DNA of 64,000 nucleotides, taken from Alphaproteobacteria bacterium (GTDB lineage: Bacteria; Pseudomonadota; Alphaproteobacteria; Rhodobacterales; Rhodobacteraceae). Every line of letters starts with the position of its first letter. Within the stretch, counting starts at the first letter, position 1. The notes below the pieces were generated by a model, which had not been told where the DNA came from, searched no databases, and saw nothing but the letters and a program-made list of their open reading frames with translations. Of the stretch, positions 59,918 through 64,000 are shown piece after piece. Location of the stretch: positions 1-64,000 of the forward strand of contig JAUIIJ010000014.1 of assembly GCA_030431825.1 (NCBI GenBank), written 5' to 3'. A program made the position numbers and the translations under genes.

Positions 59918-60789
59918 CACAGCCCCTGTCCCTGCGGGAACGGGCCGAGATCGAAGCCGGCCGCATGCCGCCATTGCTGGCGCGGGCCGAGCATCTGGCC
60001 GGTACGGTCCTGTTGGGCGATCACGGACGGCGGCGTGCGGGGCTGGGGGATGATTTCTGGCAATACCGTCCGGCGCAGACCGGGGACAGCAAGCGGCTGA
60101 TCGACCATCGGCGCTCGGCGCGGGGAGACCAGCAATTCGTGCGCGAACGAGAATGGCAGATCGCCCAATCGGTGATGCTCTGGGTCGATCAGGGTGCGTC
60201 GATGCGTTTCGCCTCGGCTGACGGCCTGCCGACCAAGATCGAACGTGCGCGCCTGCTGGCGCTGGCCGTGGCGATCCTGCTGGTGCGTGGCGGCGAGCGG
60301 GTCGGGCTGACCGGTACGGCATTGCCGCCCCGGCGCGGCAAGACCCAGATCCTGCGATTGGCCGAGAGTTTTGCGCTGGACGCGCCGGAGGAGTATGCCG
60401 CGCCGGAGCACCGGGCCATGATCCCCCATGCCCGCGCGGTCTTCCTGTCGGATTTTCTCGGCGACATGGACGAGGTCGAACAGGCGCTGACCAAGGCGGC
60501 GGATCGCGGTGTGCGTGGCGCCATCCTGCAAATCCTAGACCCGAGCGAAGAGGCGTTTCCGTTCCGCGGACGGACCATCTTCGAAAGTGTCGGCGGCACC
60601 CTGCGTCATGAAACGCTCAAGGCGAATGAGTTGCGCGACCGCTATCTGCAACGGCTGGCGGAGCGCAAGGCGCGACTGGCGCATCTGTGCCGGACCACCG
60701 GCTGGCTTCTCGGGTTGCACCACACCAATGACAGCGCGCAATCCGGGTTGCTCTGGCTTTATCGCGCGCTGGATCGGGGCAGCCTATGA
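59914..60789 (+). CDS. DUF58 domain protein
   Basis: Follows moxR with ATGA overlap. DDFWQYRPAQTGDSKRLIDHRRSARGDQQFVREREWQIAQSVMLWVD. Confidence 0.9.
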   Translation: MTQPLSLRERAEIEAGRMPPLLARAEHLAGTVLLGDHGRRRAGLGDDFWQYRPAQTGDSKRLIDHRRSARGDQQFVREREWQIAQSVMLWVDQGASMRFASADGLPTKIERARLLALAVAILLVRGGERVGLTGTALPPRRGKTQILRLAESFALDAPEEYAAPEHRAMIPHARAVFLSDFLGDMDEVEQALTKAADRGVRGAILQILDPSEEAFPFRGRTIFESVGGTLRHETLKANELRDRYLQRLAERKARLAHLCRTTGWLLGLHHTNDSAQSGLLWLYRALDRGSL

Positions 60790-63551
60790 CGGTGCTTGGC
60801 GGAATCGGGTTCGCTTCGCCCTGGCTGTTGCTCGGCCTGCTTGCGCTGCCGGTTTTGTGGCTGCTTCTGCGGGCGATCCCGCCGGCCCCTGTGCGCCGCC
60901 GGTTCCCAGGTGTGGCGTTGCTGTTGGGGCTCACCGATGACGAAAGCGTTTCGGATCGTACGCCGTGGTGGCTGCTGCTGTTGCGGATGCTGGCGGTTGC
61001 CGCGGTGATTATCGGACTCGCCGGGCCGGTGCTGAACCCGCAGGAGAGCCGGGGCGGCTCGGGACCGCTTCTGATCCTGATGGACGCAAGCTGGGCCGGG
61101 GCGACGCTTTGGTCCGATACCGTCGATCTTGTCGAGGCGCAACTGACCGAGGCAGGCCGGACCGGTCGCCCGGTGTCGATCCTGCGACTGACCGATCCCG
61201 GCGTACCGTCGTTTCAGGCCGCCGATGCGTGGCGCAATCGTCTGCCCGGTCTGATCCCGGCTCCGTGGTCGGCAACCGAAACCCAGATTGACGCAACCAT
61301 CGCGGCCCTGTCCGGCGTGGAAGGCGGCTTTGATACCCATTGGATCAGCGACGGCCTTGACCACCCGGGGCGCGATGCCCTGCTTGACGCGCTGCGGCTT
61401 CGGGGGACCGTGCGGGCCTACCAGACCGGGAGCGCGGTGATGGGGCTGGCCCCGGCGCGGTACGAGGATGGTGCAGTGCAACTGCGCGCGATCCGTTCGC
61501 GCGCGGGAACGGAACGCGAAATCACCATTCTGGCGCAGGGGGCGGACCCGGCGGGCAACATGCGGGTTCTGGCCTCGGCATCGGCCACCTTTGAAAGTGA
61601 TGCGACAAGCGCCACCGCCGGCCTGTCGTTGCCGTCGGAGTTGCGTGCGCGCGTCGCGCGGTTCGAAATTCAGGGCCAGAGATCGGCGGGCGCACTGACC
61701 CTCAGTGATGATAGCCTGCGGCGTCGTGAAGTCGCCCTGATCGCGGGACGGGATGACAGGGAGGGCCTGGAGCTGCTGTCGCCCCTGCACTATCTCGAGC
61801 AGGCACTGGCGCCCACCGCGGATCTTCTGACCGGTGCGTTGATCGATCTTTTGCCGGCCAATCCGGACGTGGTGGTTCTGGCCGATGTCGCGACGCTGTC
61901 GGCGGCTGAAGAGGACGCGTTGAGCGAATGGGTCGATGCGGGGGGCACGCTGCTGCGGTTCGCGGGGCCGCGTCTGGCGGCCAGCGACGTCAGCCGGGAT
62001 GACGAACATCCGTTGATGCCGGTGCGTCTGCGCGCCGGTGGGCGAAGCGTCGGCGGCGCGATGAGCTGGGGCGAGCCAAAGTCGCTTGCGCCCTTCGCCG
62101 AAAACTCGCCGTTTCACGGGCTGACCATCCCCGAGGACGTTACCGTCTCTGCGCAGGTCATGGCGCAACCCGATCCGACGCTGGCCGATCGTGTCATCGC
62201 GTCGCTGGGCGACGGCACACCGCTGGTAACGCGCAAGACAGTGGGGCAGGGAAAGGTCATTCTGTTCCATGTTACGGCGAATGCCGAATGGTCGAGCCTG
62301 CCGCTCTCGGGCCTGTTTGTCGAGATGCTGGAGCGCCTCGCGGTGTCCTCGGCGGCGGCGACACCGCAAGCCGCGGAACTGGAGGGCACCACCTGGACCC
62401 CCGTGCAGGTGATGGACGGGTTCGGCACACTGTCTGACGCGGGCACGCTTGCGGGTGTCGATGGCGCGTCACTGGTCGATGGCCCGGTCGGTCCGGATTT
62501 GCGGCCTGGGCTGTATGTCAGCGGGGATCGGCGCCTTGCCCGTAACGTGCTGTCCGGTGAAAGCGAACTGGCGGTGGCGCGCTGGCCAGACGACGTTCCG
62601 GTCGAGGGGCTGGCGGTGGAGCGGGAAATGCCCTTGGGCGGGGAGCTGCTGGCTCTTGCGCTTGTCGTGCTGGCGCTGGATGTGGTCGCGTCACTCGCGC
62701 TGTCTGGGCGGCTGGGGCTGCCGCGCGCGGCGGCGGGGCTTGTCGGTGTTCTGCTGGTGTTGCAGCCGCTGCAGGGGCGGGCGCAGGACGACACCGATTC
62801 CTTTGCCATCGCCGTGACGAGCGAACTTGTGCTTGCGCATGTTCTGACCGGCGACGACGAACTCGACCGCATCGCGCAGGCGGGTTTGCGCGGCCTGTCC
62901 GAGACGCTGTTCTATCGAACCTCGATCGAGCCGGCCGATCCGGTGGGCGTCGATCTGGAACAGGACGAGCTGGCCTTCTTCCCTCTGCTGTACTGGCCCG
63001 TCACACCCGAGCAGCCGATGCCCTCGGCCGATGCCTATGCACGGATAAACGAATATCTTCGCTCGGGGGGGATGATCCTGTTTGATACCCGCGACGCCGA
63101 CATCGCCGGCTTCGGCGCGGCCAGCCCGAACGGACGCAAGCTGCAGCAATTGGCCGCCCCGCTGGATGTACCGCCCCTGGAACCGCTGCCGCCGGATCAC
63201 GTACTGACCCGGACGTTTTACCTGTTGCAGGATTTTCCGGGCCGCCACACCAGCCGCGAATTGTGGGTCGAGGCGGCGCCACCCGACGCCGAGCAGATCG
63301 AGGGAATGCCGTTCCGCAACCTCAACGACGGGGTGACACCGGTGGTGATCGGTGGCAATGACTGGGCCGCGGCCTGGGCGGTGGATGGCAATGGCCGGCC
63401 AATGTTGCCCATCGGGCGTGGATTTGCCGGTGAACGGCAGCGCGAGCTGGCCAATCGCTTTGGCGTCAATCTCGTGATGCATGTGCTGACCGGGAACTAC
63501 AAATCCGACCAGGTGCATGTTCCCGCGCTGCTTGACAGGTTGGGCCAATGA
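60786..63551 (+). CDS. DUF4159 domain-containing membrane protein (BatA N-terminal region)
   Basis: N-terminal FASPWLLLGLLALPVLWLLLRAIPPAP. C-terminal FFPLLYWPVTPEQPMPSADAYARINEYLRSGGMILFDTRD. Confidence 0.9.
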   Translation: MTVLGGIGFASPWLLLGLLALPVLWLLLRAIPPAPVRRRFPGVALLLGLTDDESVSDRTPWWLLLLRMLAVAAVIIGLAGPVLNPQESRGGSGPLLILMDASWAGATLWSDTVDLVEAQLTEAGRTGRPVSILRLTDPGVPSFQAADAWRNRLPGLIPAPWSATETQIDATIAALSGVEGGFDTHWISDGLDHPGRDALLDALRLRGTVRAYQTGSAVMGLAPARYEDGAVQLRAIRSRAGTEREITILAQGADPAGNMRVLASASATFESDATSATAGLSLPSELRARVARFEIQGQRSAGALTLSDDSLRRREVALIAGRDDREGLELLSPLHYLEQALAPTADLLTGALIDLLPANPDVVVLADVATLSAAEEDALSEWVDAGGTLLRFAGPRLAASDVSRDDEHPLMPVRLRAGGRSVGGAMSWGEPKSLAPFAENSPFHGLTIPEDVTVSAQVMAQPDPTLADRVIASLGDGTPLVTRKTVGQGKVILFHVTANAEWSSLPLSGLFVEMLERLAVSSAAATPQAAELEGTTWTPVQVMDGFGTLSDAGTLAGVDGASLVDGPVGPDLRPGLYVSGDRRLARNVLSGESELAVARWPDDVPVEGLAVEREMPLGGELLALALVVLALDVVASLALSGRLGLPRAAAGLVGVLLVLQPLQGRAQDDTDSFAIAVTSELVLAHVLTGDDELDRIAQAGLRGLSETLFYRTSIEPADPVGVDLEQDELAFFPLLYWPVTPEQPMPSADAYARINEYLRSGGMILFDTRDADIAGFGAASPNGRKLQQLAAPLDVPPLEPLPPDHVLTRTFYLLQDFPGRHTSRELWVEAAPPDAEQIEGMPFRNLNDGVTPVVIGGNDWAAAWAVDGNGRPMLPIGRGFAGERQRELANRFGVNLVMHVLTGNYKSDQVHVPALLDRLGQ

Positions 63552-64000
63552 CCGGAACCCTTGTGTTTGATCCCTCGATCCCCTGGGTCGCCATTGCCGT
63601 ACTGGGCGCACTGGCGCTCGCGGGGGTGGCGTTGGCAGGGTGGCGCGGTCTTGCGGGCTGGGGCTACAGGGCGCTTGCGGCGCTGGTGCTGCTTGGTGCC
63701 CTGGCCGGCCCGGTCTATCAGGTCGAAGACCGCGCGCCGCTGACCGATATCGTGATCATGATCGAGGATCGCAGCGCCAGCCAGATGTTGTCGGATCGGG
63801 CGAAGCAGATGGACGAGGCCGCCGATGCATTGGCCGCCGACATCGCCGCACGACCGAACACGGAACTGCGCCGGGTCACGGTGCGCGACGGCGAGGGGGA
63901 CGCCGGCACCGAATTGATGACTGCCCTGTCGTCGGTGCTCGCCGAAGAGCCAAGCGCGCGCGTGGCCGGGATCATCACGCTCAGCGACGGGCGTGTGCAC
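63548..64000 (+). CDS. Membrane protein of the MoxR/DUF58/DUF4159 operon, truncated by the window edge
   Basis: Open frame from ATG 63548 (MTGTLVFDPSIPWVAIAVLGALALAGVALAGWRGLAGWGYRALAALVLLGALAGPVYQVEDRAPLTDIVIMIEDRSASQM...) without stop to 64000. ATGA overlap with the previous gene. Confidence 0.8.
   Translation, partial: MTGTLVFDPSIPWVAIAVLGALALAGVALAGWRGLAGWGYRALAALVLLGALAGPVYQVEDRAPLTDIVIMIEDRSASQMLSDRAKQMDEAADALAADIAARPNTELRRVTVRDGEGDAGTELMTALSSVLAEEPSARVAGIITLSDGRVH

Noticed and set aside
60759-62369. 536-aa minus-strand ORF opposite the DUF4159 gene
   Set aside because: Antisense composition artefact. The sense frame is consistent with a MoxR/DUF58/DUF4159 operon.

Overview
GC-rich alphaproteobacterial (Rhodobacterales-like) chromosomal window. 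From left to right: (i) ~1-5.9 kb, a mobile or island-like segment next to tRNA-Asn(GTT). It has two same-orientation IS3-family right-end remnants (1-122 and ~5500-5920), an IS110-family transposase, a DnaQ-like exonuclease/BRCT protein, and a divergent module of an XRE regulator plus an HhH-like gene and a PD-(D/E)XK-like gene. (ii) ~6-14.2 kb, a FeaR-like AraC regulator, an acyl-CoA synthetase and a TTQ-dependent aromatic amine dehydrogenase operon (aauB-mauE-mauD-aauA) followed by four electron-transfer genes. (iii) ~14.8-48 kb, a complete-looking type VI secretion locus (tssA-B-C-hcp-tagJ-E-F-G-H ... vgrG-DUF6931-PAAR-fha-K-L-M-tagF-pppA, convergent ppkA and ompA, plus a VanY-like peptidase). 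(iv) ~48-64 kb, a branched-chain 2-oxoacid dehydrogenase operon, PHA synthase and hydrolase, PPK2, hydroxypyruvate isomerase-like, DUF1285 and MoxR/DUF58/DUF4159 genes. The most unusual content is inside the T6SS operon: a bacterial voltage-gated sodium channel gene (filter TLESWSM) whose stop overlaps the start of a ~1203-aa protein. That protein reads as TssB - ten exact-length 21-aa repeats - acidic LDDLLG-motif linker - second divergent TssB-like domain - C-truncated TssC-like domain. All calls come from reading the sequence and the supplied translations. No searches were run.
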